Both the position numbers and the translations under genes were made by a program. Below are positions 45,603 through 54,763 of a DNA stretch of 61,975 nt, in pieces (within the stretch, counting starts at the first letter, position 1; every line of letters starts with the position of its first letter). The notes beneath the pieces were generated by a model that had not been told where the DNA came from, made no database searches, and was given only the letters and a program-made list of their open reading frames with translations. This DNA is from Bacillota bacterium (GTDB lineage: Bacteria > Bacillota > Clostridia > Lachnospirales > Lachnospiraceae), in the NCBI GenBank assembly GCA_023434365.1, contig JAEYSV010000046.1, positions 1 to 61,975 of the forward strand, written 5' to 3'.

Positions 45603-47261
45603 TTGGATAACAACAAAAGCCGCTCAGTTTATGTTATAGGACATAAAAACCCGGATACTGATTCCATATGTTCTGCTATCGCTTATGCAGAACTTAAAAA
45701 CATTCTATTTGGTCATGGATATGAGGCAAAACGTGCAGGTGAAATTAACCCAGAAACAAGATATGTTCTGGATTACTTTAATATTGAACCACCTGAATAT
45801 ATAGAGGATGTTCGGCCAAAGGTTGAGGATATTGAAATTCGTGCTTATGATGTAGTAGATAAGGAGTTGTCTTTAAAAGAAGCCTGGGCTTTGATGGTAG
45901 AGAAAAATGTGGTAACTTTACCGGTCGTTTTCAACAAAAAGCTTGAGGGGGTTATTACTTTAGGGGATATTACAATGGCTTATATGGATGTATTTGATTC
46001 GAAAATAATTGCCAGTGCATCCACTTCTTATAGAAATATTGTAGAGACCTTAGATGGCGAGATGGTAGTGGGGAATATCGGTGATCATATAACCGAAGGA
46101 AAAGTTTTAATAGCCGCTGCAAACCCTGATCTAATGGAGAATTACATTAATAAAAGAGATATTGTTATATTAGGAAATAGATATGAATCACAGCTTTGTG
46201 CTATAGAAATGGAAGCACAATGTATTATTGTTTGTGATGGTGCACCAGTATCAAAAACAATAACGCGACTGGCTAGTGAAAGAGGATGTCAGATTATAAG
46301 AACATCGTATGATACTTACACCGTGGCTCGTTTGGTCAATCAGAGCATGCCGATAGGATATTTTATGTGTAATGAAAATCTGATTGTATTTACAAAAGAT
46401 GATTATATTGATGATATTCGAGACGTTATGGCAAAAAAAAGATATCGTGATTTCCCAGTGCTAGATAAAGATGGATGTTTCTTTGGTATGATTTCTCGTC
46501 GAAATCTTTTGGATGCCAAGAAGCGTAAGATTATATTAATGGATCATAATGAAAGAAATCAGGCAGTTGACGGTCTAGAGGATGCAGAGCTATTAGAAAT
46601 TATAGATCATCATCGGTTAGGTACAATGGAAACTATGAATCCTGTATATTTTCGTAATCAGCCTGTTGGCTGTACCTCTACGATTGTGTATCAGATGTAT
46701 CAGGAAAATGGGATTGAAATAAAATCTGAAATTGCCGGCCTTCTATGTGCTGCTATACTATCAGACACACTTGCATTTCGTTCGCCAACATGTACCCCAG
46801 CAGATATGAATGCCGCCAAAAAGCTAGGTGAGATGGCAGGCATTGAGTGCCATGCGTTTGCAATAGATATGTTTAAAGCGGGGAGTAACTTAACGAATAA
46901 AACAGCAGAGGCAATTTTTTATCAAGACTTTAAACGATTCCAAGTTGGTGATTTGGAATTTGGTGTCGGACAGATTATAGCAATGACTTCAGAAGAAATG
47001 AGTATTATTAAAGAAAAACTAGTCCCTTATATGAACGAAGCATTCCATAATCATAAACTGTCTGTCATGTTTTTTATGTTAACTAATATTATTGAGGAAT
47101 CAACTGAATTGTTATATGAAGGAGAGCAAGCAGCAGAACTAATAAAACGAGCCTTTCATGTATCCGTGGGTAACAAAGAGGTAATATTAAATGGGGTGGT
47201 ATCTCGTAAAAAACAGCTTATTCCTACAATTATGAAGGCAATTAGGGAAAATGAAATCTAG
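45603..47261 (+). CDS. ppaC: Manganese-dependent inorganic pyrophosphatase with regulatory CBS and DRTGG domains
   Basis: 552 aa, about 240 longer than the simple enzyme. The DHH motif pieces are GHKNPDTDSICSAIAYAEL near the N terminus and DHHRLG near 330, with a DHHA2-type C terminus (SRKKQLIPTI). Inserted residues ~75-310 hold two CBS regions (ITLGDITMAY, RYRDFPVLDKDG) around a DRTGG-like domain. In relatives, adenine nucleotides bind there and inhibit or activate hydrolysis of PPi. TTG start with GGGAGG. It follows the TPR/AAA-like gene by 54 bases. Confidence 0.93.
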   Translation: MDNNKSRSVYVIGHKNPDTDSICSAIAYAELKNILFGHGYEAKRAGEINPETRYVLDYFNIEPPEYIEDVRPKVEDIEIRAYDVVDKELSLKEAWALMVEKNVVTLPVVFNKKLEGVITLGDITMAYMDVFDSKIIASASTSYRNIVETLDGEMVVGNIGDHITEGKVLIAAANPDLMENYINKRDIVILGNRYESQLCAIEMEAQCIIVCDGAPVSKTITRLASERGCQIIRTSYDTYTVARLVNQSMPIGYFMCNENLIVFTKDDYIDDIRDVMAKKRYRDFPVLDKDGCFFGMISRRNLLDAKKRKIILMDHNERNQAVDGLEDAELLEIIDHHRLGTMETMNPVYFRNQPVGCTSTIVYQMYQENGIEIKSEIAGLLCAAILSDTLAFRSPTCTPADMNAAKKLGEMAGIECHAFAIDMFKAGSNLTNKTAEAIFYQDFKRFQVGDLEFGVGQIIAMTSEEMSIIKEKLVPYMNEAFHNHKLSVMFFMLTNIIEESTELLYEGEQAAELIKRAFHVSVGNKEVILNGVVSRKKQLIPTIMKAIRENEI

Positions 47262-47281
47262 AGTACAGTAATAAAATAGAT

Positions 47282-47385
47282 AAGTACCATTATTCGCATT
47301 ATATAATAAGGATATCAGTTGGTCTTAAAGAGACAACAAGAGATATAACCTGAAATATATGCGACTAAATGGTACTTTTTTAACT
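47282..47385 (+). other. Extended ~100-base hairpin with T-tract after ppaC
   Basis: AAGTACCAT (47282) pairs with ATGGTACTT (47369-47377); inside are CGCAT/ATGCG, ATATC/GATAT with AGG/CCT and GTCT/AGAC closing a TAAAG loop. Six Ts follow. It is the ppaC terminator and perhaps also a structured RNA; it lies between convergent genes. Confidence 0.65.
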
Positions 47386-47720
47386 TATAATTTAAACTGA
47401 AGGGTAACTTCGTTTCTAAGATTTTTGCCACCACGTGATCGTACTTTAGGGGTGATATGCAGAATATATGATTCGTTTTCTGCATATGGTTCTAAAGGTT
47501 CAATTTCGATAGATTTTTTAGTAGAATCATAGAAAATGTTACAAACAACAGGTCTTTGCGCGGTATTAGTGACATACACACTGGAGTTGTTAACAGATGA
47601 GGGATCAAGTGCATTATTAAATGCAACTTTCCATGTAAAACGTCCGGTCTTAAACTTCAGGTCCTGTTTTACACGATACTCCAAGCCGCTAGGTACTTGT
47701 TCGATGTTAAGATAATTCAT
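47385..47720 (-). CDS. Small single-domain Ig-like (Big_5-type) protein
   Basis: 111 aa. The β-strand pattern with TWKVAFNNALDPSSVNNSSVYV, followed by SIEIEPLEPYAENESYILHITPKVRS, matches a bacterial Ig-like 'copper resistance/Big_5' domain normally found in surface proteins. Here it stands alone without signal peptide or anchor, so it is either cytosolic or exported by another route. AAGGAGG precedes the ATG. Divergent from the flavin reductase. Confidence 0.65.
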   Translation of the reverse strand: MNYLNIEQVPSGLEYRVKQDLKFKTGRFTWKVAFNNALDPSSVNNSSVYVTNTAQRPVVCNIFYDSTKKSIEIEPLEPYAENESYILHITPKVRSRGGKNLRNEVTLQFKL

Positions 47721-47824
47721 GGATTAGGACCTCCTTGTCATTTTTATGCTTGAAATCTTTTTGTGGTGTGTATATTATTTCGGTTTGCTATGTTAAAATA
47801 ATAAGAGGAAATAGGAGGATAAAA

Positions 47825-48421
47825 ATGCAAAAACAACAGTGGAAAGCAGGAAATATGGTATATCCATTACCAGTTGTTATGGTGAGTTGTAAGGGAGCAA
47901 ATAGTGAGGACAATATCTTAACTGTTGCATGGACAGGGACTGTCTGTACCAATCCACCAATGGTATATATTAGTGTAAGACCGGAACGGCATTCTTATCA
48001 TATGATAAAAGAAACCGGGGAATTTGTAATTAATCTGACAACAAAAAAACTTGCCTATGCTACAGATTATTGTGGAGTACGTTCAGGAAATAAAGTAGAT
48101 AAATGGACAGAGTGCAAGTTGACAAAAATCTCTGGGCAAATTGTTAATGTACCATTGATAGGAGAAAGTCCTGTAAATATAGAATGCAAAGTGGACAGAA
48201 TCATACCGCTTGGTTCACACGATATGTTTTTAGCAAGTGTAGTAGCGGTACATGTGGATGAACAGTATATGGATGATAGAGGAAAGTTTCATTTGTCTCA
48301 GGCTAATCCGATTGTTTACTCGCATGGTGAATATTATGATATCGGGTCCCTAATTGGAACTTTTGGTTATTCTGTAAAGAAGAATCTAGAGAAAAAGAAG
48401 GCTCGGAAAAAAAACAATTAG
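47825..48421 (+). CDS. Flavin reductase / flavoredoxin family protein
   Basis: 198 aa, FMN-binding split barrel. GNMVYPLPVVMVSCK, NILTVAWTGTVCTNPPMVYISVRPERHSY and GEFVINL are the family pattern. It likely binds FMN and passes electrons to a partner in an anaerobe. ATG at 47825 with GGAGG 6 bases upstream; a longer frame to 47735 is unsupported. The next gene is 20 bases away. Confidence 0.86.
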   Translation: MQKQQWKAGNMVYPLPVVMVSCKGANSEDNILTVAWTGTVCTNPPMVYISVRPERHSYHMIKETGEFVINLTTKKLAYATDYCGVRSGNKVDKWTECKLTKISGQIVNVPLIGESPVNIECKVDRIIPLGSHDMFLASVVAVHVDEQYMDDRGKFHLSQANPIVYSHGEYYDIGSLIGTFGYSVKKNLEKKKARKKNN

Positions 48422-48441
48422 AATGATTTGAGGTGGGATAA

Positions 48442-50307
48442 GTGAAAATTAAGTATATTAGAATTAAAAATTATAAGTCAATTCAAGACATGGAGATTCG
48501 GGATGTTGAAAATGTACTGATTTTAGTCGGTAAAAACAATACAGGGAAAACTGTAGTAGTTGATGCCATTCGTGCTGCTTCAGGAGAATATAAAATAGAA
48601 AGTAAAGATTTTTTTAACCGAAATAAGCCTATTACCATGAACTTTGAAGTTGAGTTTGATTCTCAGGATTTAAACTTATTCCACAAAAAAGGGATTGTAA
48701 GTGACTACAAAAATTACGAGTTATGGGAGAAAGATTTTCGAGAAAAACTCCCGAGTTATCAGAATAACATACTTAGTTTTGAATGCGTCATGACAGTAAA
48801 TGATAAAGTTAGATATAGCGATGGAATTTCAAAAAGTAATAGTTATATTAGAGACGTTTTTCCTAAAATTTTTCACATGGACCATACGCGTAATGTTGAG
48901 GCGCTACAGGAGGAAATCTTACAGTTTTATGATTATGAAAGCATTCAAGATTTGAAAGATAACATATGTATGTTTGATAAAGCAAAAAAATGCAATAGGT
49001 GTTTTCAATGTATTGGGCTAATTAATCAAAAGAAACCTGAAGAACTCACAGTATTTGAAATTGCAAAATTGATGGAGTTTCGGTTATATCGAATGAATTT
49101 GCTAAGTTTTGCGGATAAGATAAATAAATATTTCCATGCAAATGGGATACCATCTCAAGATGTTCGTTTTGTTGTAAATTTTAATGTCGAAGAAATGTTT
49201 CACTTAGAAACACAAATTATTAATCATGATAGAGAGATGGAAGGGAATATTAATTATTTGAGTGAAGGCCTCCGAAGTATTTATGCGTTCTCTCTTTTAG
49301 AGGCATATATCGAGGAAAAAAGTACAATACCATCAATCATTATGATTGAAGATCCTGAGATTTATCTGCATCCTCAGCTACAAAAGGTAGCAAGTGAAAT
49401 CATTTTCCGTTTATCAAAAAAGAATCAAGTAATATTTTCGACACACTCGCCTAACATGATTTTTAATTTTAGTAGTCGGCAAATTAAACAAGTTGTTCTG
49501 GATAGCCAGTATTGCACAGTAATTAAAGAAGATACAGACATTGATGAGATTTTGGATGATCTTGGGTATACCGCTCTTGATTTGATGAATGTCAGTTTTG
49601 TATTTATTGTAGAAGGAAAACAAGATAGCAATCGATTACCGATGCTTTTAGAAAAGTATTACTCAGAAATTTATGATGATAATGGTCGTTTACAGCGAAT
49701 TTCTATTATTCCAACCAATAGTTGTACTAACATTAAAACGTATGCAAATTTAAAATATATTAATAAATTATATTTAAAAGAACAGTTTTTGATGATTCGA
49801 GATAGCGATGGTAAAAATCCTCGCCATCTTGTAAAACAGTTATGTAGCTACTATGCACAAAGGGCAAAAGAAGACATTGATAATTTACCAACTGTAACAC
49901 CAGATAATGTGTTGATCTTAAAATATTATTCATTTGAAAATTATTTTTTAGATCCAGAAATTATGGTTAAAATCGGTGTGGTTAAAAGTACCGAAGAGTT
50001 TTATAATATTCTTTTTACAAAATACAAAGACTATCTATATAAACTTAGTAGCGTCAAACGAATGATAAAAATGACAGGAATGCGTATTAACTCGAAAGAA
50101 GATATTAAAGAAAACCTCGAATCGTTTAAAATTTATGTTCGTGGACATAATCTATTTGATATCTTTTATGGTAAATTCCGTAGTAGAGAACAGGAGATTC
50201 TAAAAGAATACATTGAAGCAGCGCCAAGAAGCACATTTGAAGATATTTTTAATAAGATTGATTCATTTGTATATTTTGAAAACCGTAAGAAAAAAGAACT
50301 GGAGTAG
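48442..50307 (+). CDS. OLD-like ATPase with Toprim-like domain and a Cys cluster
   Basis: 621 aa. ABC/SMC-type ATPase: Walker A LVGKNNTGKT near 32, signature-like LSEGLRSIYAFSL, Walker B IIMIEDPEIYLHPQ near 300, H-loop FSTHSPN. A Toprim-like part follows: FIVEGKQDSNR near 390 and FLMIRDSDG near 450, giving the E and DxD of nuclease metal sites. An inserted CNRCFQC near 187 is unusual. GTG start with GAGGTGGG. Relatives include OLD family endonucleases of phage defence and repair, but the flanks here are ordinary core genes, so the role is uncertain. Confidence 0.78.
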   Translation: MKIKYIRIKNYKSIQDMEIRDVENVLILVGKNNTGKTVVVDAIRAASGEYKIESKDFFNRNKPITMNFEVEFDSQDLNLFHKKGIVSDYKNYELWEKDFREKLPSYQNNILSFECVMTVNDKVRYSDGISKSNSYIRDVFPKIFHMDHTRNVEALQEEILQFYDYESIQDLKDNICMFDKAKKCNRCFQCIGLINQKKPEELTVFEIAKLMEFRLYRMNLLSFADKINKYFHANGIPSQDVRFVVNFNVEEMFHLETQIINHDREMEGNINYLSEGLRSIYAFSLLEAYIEEKSTIPSIIMIEDPEIYLHPQLQKVASEIIFRLSKKNQVIFSTHSPNMIFNFSSRQIKQVVLDSQYCTVIKEDTDIDEILDDLGYTALDLMNVSFVFIVEGKQDSNRLPMLLEKYYSEIYDDNGRLQRISIIPTNSCTNIKTYANLKYINKLYLKEQFLMIRDSDGKNPRHLVKQLCSYYAQRAKEDIDNLPTVTPDNVLILKYYSFENYFLDPEIMVKIGVVKSTEEFYNILFTKYKDYLYKLSSVKRMIKMTGMRINSKEDIKENLESFKIYVRGHNLFDIFYGKFRSREQEILKEYIEAAPRSTFEDIFNKIDSFVYFENRKKKELE

Positions 50308-50316
50308 GCTTATTTT

Positions 50317-50832
50317 ATGCAAAAAAACAATATTATACTAATTGGAATGCCAGGGGCTGGAAAAAGTACCATTGGAGTAATCCTAGCAAAAGTAGCAGGA
50401 AAAGAGTTTTTGGATTCCGATTTGATTATTCAAAATAAGGAACAGCGGTTGTTAAAAGATATTATTAGCCAGGATGGTTTAGATGCTTTTATTAAAATTG
50501 AAAATGATATAAACGCATCACTATCCTGTGTGAATACTGTCATTGCAACAGGAGGCAGTGTGATTTATGGGCAGGAAGCAATGGAGCATCTTCAAAACAT
50601 TGGTACCGTTGTTTACATAAAACTAAGCTATAAAACGTTAGTCAAGAGGCTTAGTAATATTAAACAAAGGGGGGTTGTGCTGAGAAATGGACAAAACTTA
50701 AGAGATTTGTATGAGGAACGGTGCCCTTTATACGAAAAGTACGCGCACATTGTAGTGGATGGAGAGAAAAAAGGAGTAGAAGAGTTAATGCAGAAAATTT
50801 TAGATGAACTCACTAAATTTCAGCATGATTAA
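50317..50832 (+). CDS. Shikimate kinase-like small P-loop kinase
   Basis: 171 aa. GMPGAGKSTIG P-loop, LDSD metal motif, IATGGSV and the lid arginine segment ERCPLYEKYA follow the shikimate-kinase order. Two substrate residues differ: the FR-x2-E motif reads FIKIE (Ile59 for Arg), and TGGG reads TGGS. The shikimate-binding Arg is therefore lost, and the substrate may be different. No aro genes are nearby. It lies 9 bases after the OLD-like gene and may be cotranscribed. Confidence 0.78.
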   Translation: MQKNNIILIGMPGAGKSTIGVILAKVAGKEFLDSDLIIQNKEQRLLKDIISQDGLDAFIKIENDINASLSCVNTVIATGGSVIYGQEAMEHLQNIGTVVYIKLSYKTLVKRLSNIKQRGVVLRNGQNLRDLYEERCPLYEKYAHIVVDGEKKGVEELMQKILDELTKFQHD

Positions 50833-50893
50833 CCATAATATATATTCATTATTTACATTCCTATGGTAGAATATCCATTCAATGAAAAAGAAC

Positions 50894-50922
50894 TTTTAAA
50901 TTTGTTTCTATTGTGTTATAAT
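50894..50922 (+). promoter_or_regulatory. Promoter before murA
   Basis: Extended -10 TGTTATAAT at 50914-50922 with a weak TTTTAA -35 about 17 bases upstream. It lies about 155 bases before murA; no other gene occupies the gap. Confidence 0.5.
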
Positions 50923-51077
50923 TTACAAAGAGTTGTATTGAACTTGAAAAAATATGCAACAATACCTAATATTATTAAGTTATGGTATATATGGATGATA
51001 AAACAGAAGATTAAAAGTTTGTTGAATATTAGAGCTAATAAATGAACTACTAATATGGATTATTATAGAGGTGTGCG

Positions 51078-52376
51078 ATGGAACATTATATTATCAAAGG
51101 TGGAAAGACACTCCACGGTGAAGTAAGTATTGGAGGAGCTAAAAATGCTGCATTAGGTGTTTTAGCTGCCGCAATTATGTCAGATGAAACGGTTTTAATT
51201 GATAATTTACCAAATGTAAGAGATATAAATGTATTATTAGATGCAATTCGTGGAATCGGGGCTTTTGTTGAAAGAGTGGACGCCCATACTGTTAAAATAA
51301 ACGGCAGTAATATCGGGGGTTATTCTATTGATTATGAATATATTCGTAAGATTCGTGCTTCTTATTATCTTTTAGGAGCATTGTTAGGAAAATACAGGAA
51401 AGCACAAGTAGCACTACCTGGAGGATGTAATATTGGAAGTAGACCAATTGACCAGCATATTAAAGGTTTTGAAGCATTGGGTGCAAAAGTACGCATTGAA
51501 TATGGTATGATTGATGCGTATGCTGAAGATTTAGTGGGGAATCATATTTATCTTGATGTTGTAAGTGTTGGAGCAACAATAAATATAATGCTAGCTGCTT
51601 GTCTTGCAACTGGAAAAACAATTATCGAGAATGCTGCAAAAGAGCCTCATATTGTTGATGTGGCGAACTTTTTAAATAAAATGGGAGCTAATATTAAGGG
51701 AGCAGGTACAGATGTCATTCGTATTCGTGGTGTTGAGAAATTACATGCTTGCGAATACTCTATCATTCCTGATCAGATTGAAGCAGGAAGCTTTATGACA
51801 ATAGCTGCCGCGACTAGAGGAAATATATTAATAAAAAATGTAATACCAAAACATTTGGAAGCAATTACTGCAAAATTAGTAGAAATTGGTGCTACAGTTG
51901 AAGAATATGATGATGCGGTAAGAGTAAGTACAGATAATAGACTTGGGCATACTCATGTTAAGACATTACCTTATCCAGGTTTTCCAACTGATATGCAACC
52001 GCAGATTGCAACGTTGTTAGCTTTAAGTAATGGAACTAGTGTAGTCACTGAAAGTATTTTTGAGAATCGGTTTAAGTATGTTGACGAATTATCAAGAATG
52101 GGTGCAACAATTAAAGTTGAAGGAAATACAGCAATTATTGATGGTGTAACAAAACTTACTGGTGCTATTGTAAGTGCACCTGATTTACGAGCAGGTGCTG
52201 CGTTAGTTATGGCAGGTTTAGTAGCAGATGGGATAACTATTGTTGATAGTATTGAGTATATTGAACGAGGGTATGAAAATTTTGAAAATAAACTACAACA
52301 ACTTGGTGCAGTAATTGAGAAAATTGATGCAGAGGACGAAAAAGCAATTAAAAAGTTTAAGTTTAAAGTTAGTTAA
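51078..52376 (+). CDS. murA: UDP-N-acetylglucosamine 1-carboxyvinyltransferase
   Basis: 432 aa. It makes UDP-GlcNAc-enolpyruvate, the first committed step of peptidoglycan synthesis. The start GGKTLHGEVSIGGAKNAALG and the active-site Cys in LPGGCNIGSRP (the fosfomycin target) are intact. Length is normal. Followed by a strong terminator, so transcribed alone. Confidence 0.95.
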   Translation: MEHYIIKGGKTLHGEVSIGGAKNAALGVLAAAIMSDETVLIDNLPNVRDINVLLDAIRGIGAFVERVDAHTVKINGSNIGGYSIDYEYIRKIRASYYLLGALLGKYRKAQVALPGGCNIGSRPIDQHIKGFEALGAKVRIEYGMIDAYAEDLVGNHIYLDVVSVGATINIMLAACLATGKTIIENAAKEPHIVDVANFLNKMGANIKGAGTDVIRIRGVEKLHACEYSIIPDQIEAGSFMTIAAATRGNILIKNVIPKHLEAITAKLVEIGATVEEYDDAVRVSTDNRLGHTHVKTLPYPGFPTDMQPQIATLLALSNGTSVVTESIFENRFKYVDELSRMGATIKVEGNTAIIDGVTKLTGAIVSAPDLRAGAALVMAGLVADGITIVDSIEYIERGYENFENKLQQLGAVIEKIDAEDEKAIKKFKFKVS

Positions 52377-52380
52377 ATAA

Positions 52381-52418
52381 AAAAATCGGTAAATACAAAG
52401 GTATTTACCGATTTTTTT
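52381..52418 (+). terminator. Terminator of murA
   Basis: AAAAATCGGTAAATAC pairs perfectly (16 bp) with bases 52401-52416 around AAAG; T run follows. Confidence 0.92.
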
Positions 52419-52435
52419 ATTTAATTACATGCTAC

Positions 52436-52464
52436 TTGACAATTAACAAAAGAAAAGGTAATAT
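52436..52464 (+). promoter_or_regulatory. Promoter of the copper operon
   Basis: TTGACA (52436-52441), 17 bases, TAATAT (52459-52464). The -10 overlaps the CsoR-type palindrome. Confidence 0.7.
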
Positions 52465-52480
52465 ACCCATACGGGGTATA
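52462..52480 (+). promoter_or_regulatory. Putative CsoR operator
   Basis: TATACCC-n5-GGGTATA, a perfect 7-bp inverted repeat like known CsoR sites (ATACCC...GGGTAT). It overlaps the -10 box. A csoR gene is in the operon it would control, so copper relief of repression is expected. Confidence 0.85.
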
Positions 52481-52531
52481 TAATTATAACAATTTTAGTA
52501 TGATTGACAATTCAAATAAAGGAGGTATACG

Positions 52532-54763
52532 ATGAAAAAAGAAACATATCTGATACATGGTATGACCTGCGCTGCCTGTTCTAGTGGAGTTGAAAGAGTA
52601 ACTCAAAAGATGGAGGGAGTAAGTAGTAGTAGTGTGAATTTGACTACGGGAAAGATGACAATTGAATACGACGAGGCAATTGTTACAAGAGAGCAAATTG
52701 AAGCAAAGGTTGTGAAAGCTGGATTTGAGGCAGAGTATTATAATGCTGACAGAATGAAAAAGGAAAAAGAAGAGAACATAGTAGATAAGCCAGAGAAGAA
52801 AATGAAAATCAGACTGTATATAGCGATTTCATTTGCATTTCCTTTGTTATATATTTCGATGGGACATATGTTACCAATTGAGCTTCCATTGCCAAAGTTT
52901 TTATCAATGCATTATAATCCAATCAATTATGCGATAATGCAGTTGATTTTAACAATTCCTATACTTTTAGCAGGAAGTCATTTTTATACGATTGGGTTTC
53001 GTTCTCTTTTAAAAGGTCATCCAAATATGGATTCCTTGGTTGCAATAGGTACTAGCAGCGCCTTTTTGTATAGTGTTGCCATGACTATATTAATACCTAA
53101 TTATAAAGATTATGTACATCATTTGTATTATGAGTCCGCAGCTGTAGTAGTTACCTTAATTATGCTTGGAAAATATTTAGAAGCTAATAGCAAGAAAAAA
53201 ACATCAAGAGCAATTAAGAAGTTAATGGAGCTGGCTCCTGAAGAAGCAATTGTATACGAAAACGGTATAGAGAGAGTAGTTCCCATCGAACAATTAAAAG
53301 TGGGAGAGAAAGTGTTAGTAAAGCCAGGACAAAAAGTTCCTCTTGATGGAATAGTCGTAGATGGAAGCAGTAGTGTTGATGAATCATTGATTACTGGAGA
53401 GAGCATACCAGTAGATAAGGCAAAGCGGGACAATGTAATCGGTGGAAGTATGAACTATAATGGTGCATTAGTAGTTGAAGTCACTCATGTAGGTCAGGAT
53501 ACTACTATTGCTAAGATTATTAGACTTGTAGAAGAGGCACAAGGAAAGAAGGCGCCAATTGCTAAAATAGCAGATACTGTGTCATACTATTTTGTGCCAA
53601 TTGTTATTGCAATAGCTGTAATAGCATCCGCCGTATGGTTACTTGCTGGTTATGAGTTATCTTTTGTGCTAAAAATATTTGTTAGCGTATTAGTAATTGC
53701 ATGCCCATGTGCCTTAGGGCTTGCTACTCCAACGGCTATAATGGTTGGTACAGGACTTGGTGCTCAGCATGGATTATTAATCAAAAGTGGAGAAGCGTTA
53801 GAAACAACGCATCATACTTCTGCGGTTATACTAGATAAGACAGGAACAGTTACTGAAGGAAAACCAAGTGTAAGTGAAGTTTGGTCAAAACAATATAGTA
53901 CTGATGAAATTCTAAATTTGGCAGCTGGTGTTGAAAGCTTTTCTGCGCATCCACTTGCAAAAGCAATCGTGGCAGCAGCACCTGCGCCAGAAGATGCTAT
54001 TGATTTTGAAAATACAACGGGAAAAGGCGTTAAAGCAACGATAACAAGTATTAATAAGGTAGTCTCTGTAGGTAATAGTAAAATGCTACTTGGACAGAAA
54101 CTTAACCTAGGCCAATATGTTGATAAAGCAAAAGAAATGGCCTTAAAAGGAATGACACCTATGTATGTAGCAATTGAAGATACAGTGATAGGTATAATTG
54201 CTGTAACAGATAAAATGAAAGAAAGTAGTAGAACAGCAATTGAAGCGCTTAAAAAGGATGGGTTAAAAGTTTACATGGCGACAGGTGATAATCAGTTAAC
54301 TGCAAATTATATCGCATTAGTGGCTGGTGTTGATGAGGTAATAGCTGAAGTGTTACCTGAAGATAAAGCAAACCTTGTAAAAAGATTGCAGCAAGAAGGG
54401 CATAAGGTTATGATGGTAGGTGATGGAATTAACGATGCTCCAGCACTGATGCAAGCGGATGTAGGGGTTGCAATTGGTAGTGGAAGCGATATAGCAGTGG
54501 AAAGTGGAGATATTGTTTTAATGAAATCGGATTTGATGGATGTACATCGAAGCATACTGCTCAGTCGCTATACACTAAGAAATATTAAAGAAAATCTATT
54601 TTGGGCATTCTTTTATAATATAATAGGAATACCTATAGCAGCTGGATTATTATATTTATTAAATGGGACTTTGCTCAGTCCAATGTTTGCAGGATTAGCA
54701 ATGTCGTTAAGTTCAGTATGTGTTGTAACTAACGCATTACGATTAAGGAGGAAAAAACTTTAA
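52532..54763 (+). CDS. copA: Copper-exporting P1B-type ATPase
   Basis: 743 aa. One N-terminal heavy-metal domain with GMTCAACS, eight membrane helices with the metal-site CPC (IACPCALGLATP), phosphorylation DKTGTVTEGKP, TGES, and GDGINDAPAL. CPC plus the Cys-x2-Cys domain indicate Cu+ export. AAGGAGG precedes the ATG. Its stop overlaps the csoR start by one base, and it is controlled through the CsoR-type palindrome. Confidence 0.96.
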   Translation: MKKETYLIHGMTCAACSSGVERVTQKMEGVSSSSVNLTTGKMTIEYDEAIVTREQIEAKVVKAGFEAEYYNADRMKKEKEENIVDKPEKKMKIRLYIAISFAFPLLYISMGHMLPIELPLPKFLSMHYNPINYAIMQLILTIPILLAGSHFYTIGFRSLLKGHPNMDSLVAIGTSSAFLYSVAMTILIPNYKDYVHHLYYESAAVVVTLIMLGKYLEANSKKKTSRAIKKLMELAPEEAIVYENGIERVVPIEQLKVGEKVLVKPGQKVPLDGIVVDGSSSVDESLITGESIPVDKAKRDNVIGGSMNYNGALVVEVTHVGQDTTIAKIIRLVEEAQGKKAPIAKIADTVSYYFVPIVIAIAVIASAVWLLAGYELSFVLKIFVSVLVIACPCALGLATPTAIMVGTGLGAQHGLLIKSGEALETTHHTSAVILDKTGTVTEGKPSVSEVWSKQYSTDEILNLAAGVESFSAHPLAKAIVAAAPAPEDAIDFENTTGKGVKATITSINKVVSVGNSKMLLGQKLNLGQYVDKAKEMALKGMTPMYVAIEDTVIGIIAVTDKMKESSRTAIEALKKDGLKVYMATGDNQLTANYIALVAGVDEVIAEVLPEDKANLVKRLQQEGHKVMMVGDGINDAPALMQADVGVAIGSGSDIAVESGDIVLMKSDLMDVHRSILLSRYTLRNIKENLFWAFFYNIIGIPIAAGLLYLLNGTLLSPMFAGLAMSLSSVCVVTNALRLRRKKL

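Noticed and set aside
48442..50832. Two-gene phage defence system (OLD-like nuclease plus small kinase)
   Set aside because: Tempting, but flanks are core genes, the partner is not a UvrD-like helicase as in Gabija, and no mobile signs surround it; reported as separate observations instead.
50863..51045. 60-codon frame upstream of murA
   Set aside because: No ribosome site; it covers the murA promoter with a good TATAAT.
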